Origin: Gordonia sediminis
Lineage (GTDB): Bacteria; Actinomycetota; Actinomycetes; Mycobacteriales; Mycobacteriaceae
Assembly: GCA_004193205.1 (NCBI GenBank)
Contig: RZUM01000012.1
Span: 87,336 to 151,335, forward strand
DNA: 64,000 nucleotides
Direction: 5' to 3'
The notes beneath the pieces are model-generated. The model worked only from the letters and a program-made list of their open reading frames with translations. It had not been told where the DNA came from and made no database searches. Position numbers and translations under genes: made by a program. This document shows, one piece after another, positions 25,691 through 34,813 of the stretch; position 1 is the first letter of the stretch, and the number at the start of each line of letters is the position of its first letter.

Positions 25691-26527
25691 ATGGCGGTGG
25701 GATTTGTCGGGGCCGGGCGGATGGGCCTTCCGATGGTGCGCAGGCTCGTGGCGGCTGGACATCCGGTACGGGTGTCGGCGTTGTCGAACGAAGAAGGGTC
25801 TCTCCTCACCCGTGAGGGCGCGACTCCGGTATTCGCCGTGCGAGCCGTCGCCGACGACGCGGCCGTGGTGATCATCTGTGTCTACTCCGACGAGCAGGTT
25901 CGACAGGTCGCATTCGATGAAGGTCTCATCGATGCGATGGAGCCGGGATCGGTGCTCGTCGTGCACACGACGTGCAGCCCTCGTACAGTGCAGGCTCTCG
26001 CGGAATACGCCGCCACACACGGCGTACAGGTTGTCGACTCGCCGATCAGTGGGGGACCCGATGACATTGCCGCAGGCCGGATCACGTCGTGGCAGGGCGG
26101 TGATCCGGATGACGTGCAGCGCATCCGCCCCTACCTGAATAGTTATGCCGACCCGATGATCTATGTCGGTGCGGTGGGCAGCGGGCAGACCGTGAAACTC
26201 CTCAACAACGCGGTGTTCGCGGCGAACGTCGCGCTCGCGGTACAGGCGGCGCGGATCGCCACTGAGCTCGGTTTCGACGAGAAGGCCGCGGTGGAAGCGA
26301 TGCGTTACGGAAGTTCGGACAGCAAGGCGTTGGCCATGATCGCCGCAAGTCCGAGCAGTGACACGTTCGTTGAGATGGTGCGCGAGTTCCTGGGCAAGGA
26401 TGTCGTGGTCGTCCGTCGGATCACCCATGACATCGGTGTCGACCTCGGGCCGATCGGTGACGTGCTCGACAGTGATGACGGGCGGTCGGTCCTGGGTGTG
26501 CATATCGGGGAGCGCGCACCCAGCTGA
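25691..26527 (+). CDS. 3-Hydroxyisobutyrate dehydrogenase-family NAD(P)-dependent oxidoreductase
   Basis: A 278-aa beta-hydroxyacid dehydrogenase. N-terminal Rossmann motif VGFVGAGRMGLPMVRRLVAAGHPV, substrate loop VDSPISGGPDDIAAGRITSW, and catalytic lysine in GSGQTVKLLNNAVFAANVALAVQAARIA, all standard for the family. It oxidises a 2- or 3-hydroxy acid, possibly one carrying a methyl branch. The start is ATG 25691 with GGAG upstream; the open frame extends much further back through the CoA-transferase gene but that part is antisense-like noise. Placed between the CoA transferase and an aldehyde dehydrogenase in one operon. Confidence 0.88.
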   Translation: MAVGFVGAGRMGLPMVRRLVAAGHPVRVSALSNEEGSLLTREGATPVFAVRAVADDAAVVIICVYSDEQVRQVAFDEGLIDAMEPGSVLVVHTTCSPRTVQALAEYAATHGVQVVDSPISGGPDDIAAGRITSWQGGDPDDVQRIRPYLNSYADPMIYVGAVGSGQTVKLLNNAVFAANVALAVQAARIATELGFDEKAAVEAMRYGSSDSKALAMIAASPSSDTFVEMVREFLGKDVVVVRRITHDIGVDLGPIGDVLDSDDGRSVLGVHIGERAPS

Positions 26528-26629
26528 CTGCCCATCGCGCGCCGCCGCGCCGCCTTGTCAAACCATCGGTCGATCGAGTCACCGATCACCGAAAATACTA
26601 TTTCACAACAGGATTCACGGGAGTGGCAC

Positions 26630-28087
26630 ATGAGCAACCAGGAATACCGCATGCTGATCGACGGCGAGCTCGTCGGCGCCGAGGGCGGGAGAACCTACGA
26701 AAACATCAATCCGGCGAACGAAGAGGTCATCGGTACCGCACCGAATGCATCGGTCGGCGACGTGGAGCGGGCGATTCGAGCGGCCCGCAAAGCATTCGAG
26801 ACGACATCGTGGTCCACCGACGCCTCCCTGCGTCGCAGGAGCCTCGGCCAGTTGCAGGCCGCGCTCACCAAGAACCTCGACACGCTGCGGCCGATTCTGG
26901 TGGCGGAAGCGGGATCACCCATCGCGCTGACCTACGACATCATGCTGGACACGTCGATCCCGATGATGTCTCACTACATCGATCTGCTCGACAGCTACGA
27001 TTTCGAGTGCACCATCGACCCGGCACCCGGTGACGATCCCGGTCTCAGGCGCATCATCCGGCACGAGGCGATCGGTGTGGTCTCGGCCATCACCCCGTGG
27101 AACTATCCCTTCTACCTGGCGATCGCAAAACTCACCGCAGCGCTGGCGGCAGGCAACACCGTCGTCCTGAAGCCCGCTCCGGATACTCCGTGGAACACGC
27201 TCGAGATCGGACGAATCGTCAAGGAGTACACAGATATCCCTGATGGCGTGGTGAATATCGTGTCCACAGATGACAACGAGGTCGCCGCGGTGCTGACCTC
27301 ACACCCCGAGGTTGACGCGATCACCTTCACCGGATCGACCGCGACAGGTCGGCGGATCATGGCCGCCGCGGCACCGACCGTCAAGCGCGTCACGCTCGAA
27401 CTCGGCGGCAAATCATCGGCCATTCTGCTCGACGACGCCGACTTCGGGTCGGTGATCCCCGGTGTCGCGGGAAGTACGTGCAGCCACGCTGGTCAGGGAT
27501 GTGGGATCTATTCTCGTCTGGTCGTTCCTCGCTCGCGGTTGGACGAGGCGGTCGAGATCGCGGTGGCAGTGATGCAGCAGATGCCGTGGGGCGATCCCAA
27601 TGATCCCGGCAACTACATGGGCCCGCTGGCCAACAAGCGCCAGTACGAGTCGGTACTCCGGTTCTACGACATCGCGCAGCAGACCAGCCGCGTGGTGCTC
27701 GGGGGCAAGGCCAGTAATCGGTTCGAGAAAGGCTACTGGGTCGAACCGACCGTGATCACCGACGTCGACTCCCTGTCGACCGTGCCGCAGGAAGAGATCT
27801 TCGGTCCGCTGCTCTCCATCCTCTCGTACGAAGACGACGCCGACGCGGTACGCATCTCCAACAACACGATCTACGGCCTCGCCGGTGGGGTCTGGAGCGC
27901 CGACGTCGAACGCGCCATGAACGTTGCACGCGGCATGCGTGCCGGATCGATCGGAGTGAACGGCGCCATGTGGATGCACGAGTCCGTGCCGTTCGGTGGC
28001 TACAAGCAGAGCGGTGTCGGGCGTGAATGGGGTGTGCAGGGGCTCGAAGACCTCATGGAGACCAAATCCATCGCTCGCCCGGCCTGA
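26630..28087 (+). CDS. NAD(P)-dependent aldehyde dehydrogenase
   Basis: A 485-aa aldehyde dehydrogenase with the catalytic set intact: Asn158 in TPWNYP, Glu257 in LELGGK and Cys291 in HAGQGCGIYSR. The GQGCG context is common in actinobacterial enzymes acting on bulky or aromatic aldehydes. The start is ATG 26630 with GGGAG upstream. It lies 55 bases ahead of the mycofactocin-type alcohol dehydrogenase, which should supply the aldehyde. The likely pathway is P450 hydroxylation to an alcohol, then aldehyde, then acid. Confidence 0.92.
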   Translation: MSNQEYRMLIDGELVGAEGGRTYENINPANEEVIGTAPNASVGDVERAIRAARKAFETTSWSTDASLRRRSLGQLQAALTKNLDTLRPILVAEAGSPIALTYDIMLDTSIPMMSHYIDLLDSYDFECTIDPAPGDDPGLRRIIRHEAIGVVSAITPWNYPFYLAIAKLTAALAAGNTVVLKPAPDTPWNTLEIGRIVKEYTDIPDGVVNIVSTDDNEVAAVLTSHPEVDAITFTGSTATGRRIMAAAAPTVKRVTLELGGKSSAILLDDADFGSVIPGVAGSTCSHAGQGCGIYSRLVVPRSRLDEAVEIAVAVMQQMPWGDPNDPGNYMGPLANKRQYESVLRFYDIAQQTSRVVLGGKASNRFEKGYWVEPTVITDVDSLSTVPQEEIFGPLLSILSYEDDADAVRISNNTIYGLAGGVWSADVERAMNVARGMRAGSIGVNGAMWMHESVPFGGYKQSGVGREWGVQGLEDLMETKSIARPA

Positions 28088-28142
28088 TCCCCATCGCCAC
28101 CAGTACTTGACCACGACAGATCGATCGAGAGGAAGACATCAC

Positions 28143-29003
28143 ATGGGAAGAGTTGAAGGCAAGGTCGCGTTCGTCACCGGTGCCGGCCGCGGTCAGGGAC
28201 GCAGCCACGCGGTGCGTCTGGCCGAGGAAGGCGCCGACATCATCGCCGTCGACATCTGTCGCGACATCGAATCGAACTCCTATCCGCTGTCGGGTCCCGA
28301 GGACCTGAAGGAGACCGTGCGGCTGGTCGAGGGGCTTGGTCGCCGGATTGTCGCGACGGAGGCCGATGTCCGTGAGGCCGCGGAGCTGAGGTCGGCTCTG
28401 GACCAGGGTCTCGAGGCATTCGGCAAGGTCGATGTCGTCGTCGCCAACGCCGGTATCGCGCCGATGTGTAGCAACTCGGGCCGCCAAGGCTGGCTGGACG
28501 TTATCGGTGTCAATCTCATGGGTGTGCAGAACGCCATCCACACCGCTCTGCCCCACCTCGGGGAGGGCGCATCGATCATCGCGACAGGTTCGGCCGCAGC
28601 GTTCATGCCGAACGAGATCCAAGAGCGTCCGGGCGCCGATCCCGGCGGTGCCGGCTACACGGTCGCGAAACTCATGCTGTCAAACTACATCCACGAACTG
28701 GCGCGCATGCTGTCCGGTGAGATGATCCGCGCGAACGTCGTACATCCGACGAACTGCAACACCGGCATGTTGCAGTCCGAGGCGATGTATAAGGCCTTCC
28801 GTCCGGATCTCGAGAATCCGACCAAGGAAGACGCCATCATCGCATTCCCGGAACAGCAGGCGATGCCGATCCCGTGGGTCGAGCCGGAGGATATCAGCAA
28901 CGCTGTCGTCTACCTCGCCTCCGACGAGTCGCGCTACGTCACCGGCATGCAGATGCGCATCGATGCCGGTTCGTACCTGAAATTCCACTCCTTCCACAAG
29001 TAG
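28143..29003 (+). CDS. Mycofactocin-coupled short-chain dehydrogenase
   Basis: A 286-aa SDR with VAFVTGAGRGQGRSHAVRLAEEGADIIAVDIC at the N-terminus. The GRGQGRSHA-RLAEEGADI-AVDIC pattern is the hallmark of the mycofactocin-coupled SDR family, whose tightly bound NAD is re-oxidised by mycofactocin instead of free NAD. Catalytic Ser150, Tyr172 and Lys176 are present. Relatives include carveol dehydrogenases. It sits between an aldehyde dehydrogenase and a cytochrome P450, so oxidation of a P450-made secondary or primary alcohol is the natural role. The start is ATG 28143, preceded by GAGAGGAAG. Confidence 0.9.
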   Translation: MGRVEGKVAFVTGAGRGQGRSHAVRLAEEGADIIAVDICRDIESNSYPLSGPEDLKETVRLVEGLGRRIVATEADVREAAELRSALDQGLEAFGKVDVVVANAGIAPMCSNSGRQGWLDVIGVNLMGVQNAIHTALPHLGEGASIIATGSAAAFMPNEIQERPGADPGGAGYTVAKLMLSNYIHELARMLSGEMIRANVVHPTNCNTGMLQSEAMYKAFRPDLENPTKEDAIIAFPEQQAMPIPWVEPEDISNAVVYLASDESRYVTGMQMRIDAGSYLKFHSFHK

Positions 29004-29074
29004 GCCCCGAGCGTGCCATCCCCGACGTCACCAACGCCGAAGTCCCCCATTCTGCTTGAGACCCGGAGCAAACC

Positions 29075-30436
29075 ATGACCACGGAGAACGTATCCAAGGT
29101 TGACCCGCACGAACTGAAGAAGTGCCCGGTCGACTACGAGCGCCATGGCCCACATTTCCGTGAGGAGTTCGTCGAGAAGACCCACGAACTCCACGCCAAG
29201 TGCCCGATCGCCTGGACCGAGGCCTACGGCGGCCACTGGATCGCCAGCGGCATCGACGAGGTCTTCGCCATTGCGCGCCGCTCCGATGCGGTGACCAACT
29301 TCCGCGATGCCGATGGCACCAAGAACGGTTACGAGGGCATCAGCATCCCGGCCCTCCCGCAATCCGGACCGTACGCGCTACCGGGATTCCTCGAACTGGA
29401 TCCACCCGAGCAGACCGACTTCCGGAAGATCCTGAACCCGTATCTGTCGCCGGCCGCGGTGGCGCGCTGGATTCCCGTCATCGACGACCTCATCCGCGCC
29501 TGCCTGGACGAGAAGATCGAGAGCGGCGAGATCGACTTCGTCCACGATCTCGCGAACATCGTGCCCGCAGTGGTGACCATGGGGCTCATGGGATTCCCGC
29601 TGACGGACTGGGAAATCCACAACGAACCCGCGCATGCGCAGGTGTACACACCTCCGCATTCGCCGGAATTCCCTCGGGTGTGGCAGATGATCGAGGAAAG
29701 CCGCGCGGCGATGGCGAAATCGGTCGAGGACATCCGAGCGAATCCACGGCCGGGCCTGATCAACGCTCTGATGAACGGGACCGTCGCAGGCAAACCGTTG
29801 AGTGATCTCGAGATCGTCGGAACCACCACACTGCTGATCGGAGGCGGGTTCGACACCACCACAGCACTGACCGGCCAGTCGCTCCTGTGGCTTTCCACGC
29901 ATCCCGAGCAACGCAAAGAACTCTCCGAGGACCTCGCTCATCTGCTGGACCCCGCGACCGAGGAGTTCTTGCGCTACTTCACCCCGGCCCAGGGCGACGG
30001 TCGGACCTTCAGCCAGGATCTCGAGATCAACGGCGCGCAGTTCAAAGAGGGTGAGCGACTCTGGCTGTCGTGGGCCATGGCCAACCGGTCACCGGAGGCC
30101 TTCCCGAATCCCGACGAAGTCGACTTCCACCGGCGCGGAAACCGCCACGCCAGCTTCGGACTCGGCATACACCGTTGCATCGGCTCCAACGTCGCGCGAA
30201 CCATCTACAAACGCATGATCACCGCGGTCCTGCAGCGGATGCCGGATTTCGAGTGTGACACCGACCAGGTCGTGTACTACGAGTCGGTGGCGGTGATCAA
30301 CGGTCTGGTCAATCTGCCGGCAACCTTCACGCCGGGTGTGCGTCAGGGACCAGGTCTTGCCGAGACCATCAAGCGCGCCCAGCGGATCGTCGACGACCAG
30401 CGTCTCGCCGAGTCGGTGACAAAGAAGAAGGGGTAG
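29075..30436 (+). CDS. Cytochrome P450 monooxygenase
   Basis: A complete 453-aa bacterial P450. It shows the LDPPEQTDFRKILNPYLSP segment, an I-helix oxygen-binding region IGGGFDTTTALTG, the K-helix ExxR in EEFLRY, and the heme loop FGLGIHRCIG with axial Cys368. It follows the mycofactocin-type dehydrogenase by 71 bases and is followed after 19 bases by its probable redox partner, a fused ferredoxin/ferredoxin reductase. It should hydroxylate the pathway's entry substrate; the sequence does not tell which. Confidence 0.93.
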   Translation: MTTENVSKVDPHELKKCPVDYERHGPHFREEFVEKTHELHAKCPIAWTEAYGGHWIASGIDEVFAIARRSDAVTNFRDADGTKNGYEGISIPALPQSGPYALPGFLELDPPEQTDFRKILNPYLSPAAVARWIPVIDDLIRACLDEKIESGEIDFVHDLANIVPAVVTMGLMGFPLTDWEIHNEPAHAQVYTPPHSPEFPRVWQMIEESRAAMAKSVEDIRANPRPGLINALMNGTVAGKPLSDLEIVGTTTLLIGGGFDTTTALTGQSLLWLSTHPEQRKELSEDLAHLLDPATEEFLRYFTPAQGDGRTFSQDLEINGAQFKEGERLWLSWAMANRSPEAFPNPDEVDFHRRGNRHASFGLGIHRCIGSNVARTIYKRMITAVLQRMPDFECDTDQVVYYESVAVINGLVNLPATFTPGVRQGPGLAETIKRAQRIVDDQRLAESVTKKKG

Positions 30437-30455
30437 GCCGCGAAAGGAGAACCAC

Positions 30456-32150
30456 ATGGCTTACGTCATCACCCAGGCCTGCTGTAACGATGCGTCGTGC
30501 ATCCCGGTCTGTCCGGTCAACTGCATTCACCCCACGCCGGATGAGGCGCCGTTCATGCGCACCGAGATTCTGCACATCGACCCTGAGTCCTGCATCGACT
30601 GTGGCGCATGCGTCGAGGAGTGTCCGGTCGAGGCGATCGTCGCCGAGGATGAACTCACGGAGGAGGAGGAGCCCTACCGGGAGCTCAACGCCGACTACTT
30701 TCGTGTGCACCCGTTCGACGGTGCGCCACCGGATTTCGAATCACCAGGTCCCGTGGAGGATCTCGCTGATCTGCGGGTCGCGATCGTGGGTTCAGGCCCG
30801 TCCGCCTTCTTCGCAGCGATGGCGCTCGACGATCTTCGTGGTCCGGTTGTCCAGATGTACGAGCGTCTCTACACACCGTTCGGGCTGGTGCGATACGGCG
30901 TGGCACCGGACCACCAGACCACCAAGGCGGTCACTCGACAGTTCGCGTCCCTGCACAGGTCGAAGACCTTCACCCTCAACCTCGGTGTGGAGGTCGGCAA
31001 GCACGTCTCCCACGAGGAACTACTGGCCCACAATCATGCGGTTGTCTACGCGGTCGGTGCCTCGTCTGATCGCAGGATGGAAATCGCCGGCGAGGATCTC
31101 CCGGGCAGTCACGCGGCAACCGAGTTCGTCGGCTGGTACAACGGTCATCCCGATCACACTCATCACACCTTCGACCTGTCGGGCACGCGTGCGGTCATCG
31201 TCGGCAATGGCAATGTCGCCCTGGATGTCGCGCGGATCCTGCTATCCGATCCCGAGCATCTCCACACCGATTCCGACATCGCCGACCATGCCCTGGAAGC
31301 GTTGCGCAACAGCAGAATCAAGGAGGTCGTCGTCGTCGGTCGCCGTGGCATCGCCCAGGCCGGCTACACCAATCCGGAGATGATCGCGTTGTGCAATCTA
31401 CCGGATGTCGATGTGATCTTCGATCCGTCCGAGGTCAGGACCGACGACGTCGTCCAGCATGTGCTCGACGATGAAGAGACCGAGTCCTCGGTCGACTTCA
31501 AGGTGAGGTTCGCTCAGGAACACGCCGGAACCGGTACCGGTAGGTCCAAACGACTCGTCATGCGTTTCCTGGCCTCTCCGATGCGGATTCACGGTGAGGG
31601 GCGGGTCGAATCGGTGGAGATCGCACTGAACCGACTGGAGGTCGACGACGATGGTTCGGTGTCGGCGACTGCGACCGGCGCAACGGATGTCATCGACACG
31701 GGCCTGGTGTTCCGGTCCGTCGGTTACCGAGGCGTCGCGGTACCTGGGGTGCCCTTCGATGAAGGGCGGGGGGTCATCGCCAATGAGCACGGGCGGGTCA
31801 TCGACCCGGAGACACGCGAGCAGCTTCGGGGCGTCTACACGACAGGTTGGATCAAGCGTGGTCCGTCAGGGGTGATCGGCACAAACAAGAAATGCGCCGA
31901 CGACGTGGTGAAGTCGCTCGTAGAGGACTTCTTGGCCGAGACGCTCGATAGTCCCGCCTCCTCGCAGGCGGATCTCGACGAGACGATAGCCTCCCGACAG
32001 CCCGACCGTCTGGATTTCGAGGACTGGACTCGACTCGACCGGGCCGAGCGCGAGGCAGGCGGGTCTCGAGGTCGCCCGAGGATCAAGTTCATCGATGCGG
32101 GCACGATGCTCGATGTGGTGAGATCCGGCCGCCAGGCGCTGGATATCTGA
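30456..32150 (+). CDS. fprB: Ferredoxin fused to ferredoxin-NADP+ reductase (FprB type)
   Basis: A 564-aa fusion. Residues 1-60 are a two-cluster bacterial ferredoxin (cysteines at 9/10, 15, 19, 23 and 46, 49, 52, 56). Residues from about 105 are an adrenodoxin-reductase-like flavoprotein with FAD motif VGSGPSAFFAAMAL and NADPH motif IVGNGNVALDVARILL. The same layout is found in mycobacterial FprB. It passes electrons from NADPH to the P450, starting 19 bases after the P450 stop with AAAGGAG upstream. Direct fusion of ferredoxin and reductase next to a single P450 suggests a dedicated chain. Confidence 0.93.
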   Translation: MAYVITQACCNDASCIPVCPVNCIHPTPDEAPFMRTEILHIDPESCIDCGACVEECPVEAIVAEDELTEEEEPYRELNADYFRVHPFDGAPPDFESPGPVEDLADLRVAIVGSGPSAFFAAMALDDLRGPVVQMYERLYTPFGLVRYGVAPDHQTTKAVTRQFASLHRSKTFTLNLGVEVGKHVSHEELLAHNHAVVYAVGASSDRRMEIAGEDLPGSHAATEFVGWYNGHPDHTHHTFDLSGTRAVIVGNGNVALDVARILLSDPEHLHTDSDIADHALEALRNSRIKEVVVVGRRGIAQAGYTNPEMIALCNLPDVDVIFDPSEVRTDDVVQHVLDDEETESSVDFKVRFAQEHAGTGTGRSKRLVMRFLASPMRIHGEGRVESVEIALNRLEVDDDGSVSATATGATDVIDTGLVFRSVGYRGVAVPGVPFDEGRGVIANEHGRVIDPETREQLRGVYTTGWIKRGPSGVIGTNKKCADDVVKSLVEDFLAETLDSPASSQADLDETIASRQPDRLDFEDWTRLDRAEREAGGSRGRPRIKFIDAGTMLDVVRSGRQALDI

Positions 32151-32216
32151 TTGATTTGGTGTATTTGCTCGGGTCTCGAGCGCGTTTTGCCCGGCTTGAA
32201 AGGTCAAGGAGATTAC

Positions 32217-33689
32217 GTGTTGCCACCACTTCTCGAGAGTTCTGCAGCGACCAAGGAGTCACTGTTCATCAATGGCAAATGGCGCCCCGCGGTGTCTGGC
32301 GAGACGTTTGATGTAACCAATCCGGCGACCGGTGACGTGCTCGCAGCCGTCGCGGTCGGAGAGCGCGAAGACGTGCGTGAAGCGATAGACGCAGCCGAAT
32401 CCGCCTTCGCGGGGTGGGCGGCCCTGACCGCCTATGAGCGCGCCGACTATCTGACGGCTGCGCACGATCTGATGCTGGAGCGCGCTGAGGATCTCGCGCA
32501 CCTGATGACGCTCGAACAGGGAAAGCCGCTGAAGGCGTCGCGGAACGAGGTCAGATACGCCGCGGACTTCCTCATCTGGTTCGCCGAGGAGGCCAAACGC
32601 GTCTATGGTGCGACCATCCCGTCGGCGCGCGCAGACCAGCGGTTTCTGGTCCACCGTGCGCCGGTCGGTGTGGTCGCGGCGATCACCCCCTGGAACTATC
32701 CGATCTCGATGATCACCCGCAAGGTCGGTCCGGCGCTGGCCGCGGGTGCGCCCATCGTGCTCAAGCCGGCCACACAGACCCCGCTCACCGCGATCGCGGT
32801 ATTCAAGATCCTGGAGGAGGTCGGGATCCCTGCGGGCGTGGTGAATCTGGTGACGACGAAGAACCCGCGCGTCTTCAGCGTGGAGGTCATGGACAGCACG
32901 GCAGTCCGCAAGGTCACGTTCACCGGTTCCACCGAGATCGGCAAGGTACTGGCCCGGGACGCGGCGAACACGGTCAAGCGGGTGTCTCTCGAACTCGGCG
33001 GGCACGCGCCGTTCATCGTATTTCCGGATGCAGACCCGGTCCACGCGGCCAAGGGCGTCTCGTTGGTGAAGTTCCTCAACACCGGGCAGGCCTGTATCAG
33101 CCCCAATCGCATCTATGTGCACCGGTCGATCGCCCCGGCATTCCTCGACGAGCTGACCAGGAGGGCCGGCAGGTTGCGGGCCGGCAACGGTCTCGACCCG
33201 ACCAGCGGCATCGGCCCGCTGATCGACGAATCGTCGATGGAGAAGATGGAGAATCAGGTCTCCGATGCGACGCGCCACGGTGCCGAGGTGCTCGTCGGCG
33301 GTGGACGGTTGACCGGCGACGAGCACGCCGGTGGTAACTTCTTCCAGGCGACCGTGCTCTCCGGGGTAACGCCGGAGATGCAGATCTATCGGGAAGAGAC
33401 GTTCGGACCGATCGCGCCTGTCATCCTCTTCGATGATGACGATGACATCATTGCGATGGCCAACGACACCGACTACGGGTTGGCCTCGTACGTCTATACG
33501 CGGGATCTCTCGCTGGCCCTGCGGACCGCCGAACAACTGCGTTTCGGCATCGTCGGGATCAACGACATCAATCCGACGTCGGCGGCTGCACCGTTCGGAG
33601 GGGTCAAGCAGAGTGGGCTCGGCCGCGAAGGCGCGGCCGAGGGCATCTTGGAGTATCTGGATACCAAGCTGATCGGTATCAGCATCTGA
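32217..33689 (+). CDS. Aldehyde dehydrogenase (succinate-semialdehyde dehydrogenase-like)
   Basis: A 490-aa enzyme with Asn160 in TPWNYP, Glu259 in LELGGH and Cys293 in NTGQACISPNR. The LELGGHAPFIVF and GQACISPNR contexts are those of succinate/glutarate-semialdehyde dehydrogenases. The start GTG 32217 follows AAGGAG with a 5-base spacer; in-frame codons upstream are leader. It lies 66 bases after the ferredoxin reductase, still in the P450 operon, and just before the enoyl-CoA hydratase remnant. A semialdehyde from side-chain or ring cleavage is a reasonable substrate. Confidence 0.9.
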   Translation: MLPPLLESSAATKESLFINGKWRPAVSGETFDVTNPATGDVLAAVAVGEREDVREAIDAAESAFAGWAALTAYERADYLTAAHDLMLERAEDLAHLMTLEQGKPLKASRNEVRYAADFLIWFAEEAKRVYGATIPSARADQRFLVHRAPVGVVAAITPWNYPISMITRKVGPALAAGAPIVLKPATQTPLTAIAVFKILEEVGIPAGVVNLVTTKNPRVFSVEVMDSTAVRKVTFTGSTEIGKVLARDAANTVKRVSLELGGHAPFIVFPDADPVHAAKGVSLVKFLNTGQACISPNRIYVHRSIAPAFLDELTRRAGRLRAGNGLDPTSGIGPLIDESSMEKMENQVSDATRHGAEVLVGGGRLTGDEHAGGNFFQATVLSGVTPEMQIYREETFGPIAPVILFDDDDDIIAMANDTDYGLASYVYTRDLSLALRTAEQLRFGIVGINDINPTSAAAPFGGVKQSGLGREGAAEGILEYLDTKLIGISI

Positions 33690-33701
33690 CACCACCTCAG
33701 C

Positions 33702-34023
33702 GTGTGTGCGGTGAGCCGTGCGCGCGACATGCTCTATACCGGGCGACAGGTGTCCGCCGAGCTCGCACTCGACTGGGGATTGGTCACCGAGATCAGCGAT
33801 GAGGTTTTGACGCATACGTTGGCGGTGGCCGAAAAGATCGCACTCGCCGCCCCAATTGCATCGCGGCTGACCAAAACGGGTCTTGAACAGTCGGCGGCGG
33901 GGCTCGAGGCGTCGCTACAGTGAGAGGCGCTTTGCCCAGCCGGTGACGATGACGACCGCCGACAGCAACGAGGGTATCCTCGCCTTCCGCGAGAATCGGA
34001 CACCGCGATTCGAGCGTCGCTGA
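33702..34023 (+). pseudogene. Enoyl-CoA hydratase remnant (N-terminus lost, frameshifted)
   Basis: Only the C-terminal third of a crotonase-family gene remains. The first frame reads ARDMLYTGRQVSAELALDWGLVTEI to LTKTGLEQSAAGLEASLQ and then meets a stop at 33921. Moving by one base, the next frame continues RRFAQPVTMTTADSNEGILAF and RENRTPRFERR, the expected end of the same protein family, to a stop at 34021-34023. The start and both oxyanion-hole segments are missing. It is therefore a decayed copy, not a small gene, and marks a deletion between the aldehyde dehydrogenase and the ABC transporter genes. Confidence 0.85.
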
Positions 34024-34093
34024 ACGGTCTCACGAAAAACGGCGTCATCGCCGGTCGCGCGTGTCGACGCCTGGCGTGGTCCGGTGAGGAGAA

Positions 34094-34813
34094 TCAGGCC
34101 GCGGTGGCGGAGCCCAGGTAGCGATGTAGCAGTTCGTCGCCGGCCTTGTGGGCTGGGCCGGACCAGGCGAGGTTGCCGCGTTGCAGGATCAGGCAGTGGT
34201 CGGCGAATTGTATTGCACGTCCGGCGAACTGCTCGATCATGATCACCGACACTCCTTCCTGGCGGGCGGTGGTCAGGGCATCGAACACCGTGTCGACCAT
34301 CTTGGGGGCGAGTCCCAGGGACATCTCATCTGCGATGACCACCTTCGGGTTGACCATCAGCGCCCGCGCCAGCGAGAGCATCTGCTGCTCGCCGCCGGAC
34401 AGAGTCCCTGCTATCTGCTTGCGGCGCTTGGCGAGCACGGGGAAGTAGTCAAACGCGCGGGCAATGGCCTCCGATCGATCCACCTTGTCCACCGCGAGTG
34501 CGAGTCGGAGATTCTCCATGACAGTGAGGCGAGCGAATACCCCTCGTCCTTCCGGGAGGTGGATCAGACCTTCCCGCCTGATCTTGTCGGCCGAGTGTCT
34601 CGTGATGTTCGTCCCGTTGAATTCGATGGTGCCGGCAGTGGCGGGTATCAGCCCTGAGATGGTGCGTGCGAGAGTGCTCTTGCCCGCGCCGTTCGGGCCG
34701 AGGACCGCGATGGCGCTGTTGGTCGGCAGGTCGAAAGAGATCCCGAAAAGGGCCTGGGCGGAACCGTATCGGGCCGACAGTGCCCGGACGTGCAGCAGTG
34801 GTGTGGCGCTCAT
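34094..34813 (-). CDS. livF: ABC transporter ATP-binding protein, LivF type
   Basis: A 239-aa ATPase of the hydrophobic/branched-chain amino acid uptake class. Walker A is GPNGAGKSTL, the signature is LSGGEQQMLSLARALM, and Walker B is PKVVIADEMSLGLAPK. The ending (FADHCLILQRGNLAWSG) is typical of LivF. Its ATG overlaps the stop of the LivG gene (ATGA), so the three ABC genes form one coupled operon. In catabolic regions this class imports acids such as aromatic or alicyclic carboxylates rather than amino acids; that is inference from context. Confidence 0.92.
   Translation of the reverse strand: MSATPLLHVRALSARYGSAQALFGISFDLPTNSAIAVLGPNGAGKSTLARTISGLIPATAGTIEFNGTNITRHSADKIRREGLIHLPEGRGVFARLTVMENLRLALAVDKVDRSEAIARAFDYFPVLAKRRKQIAGTLSGGEQQMLSLARALMVNPKVVIADEMSLGLAPKMVDTVFDALTTARQEGVSVIMIEQFAGRAIQFADHCLILQRGNLAWSGPAHKAGDELLHRYLGSATAA

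Noticed and set aside
32259-33815. 518-codon minus-strand frame across the P450-operon aldehyde dehydrogenase
   Set aside because: Antisense shadow; no motif, and the plus strand has all catalytic residues.
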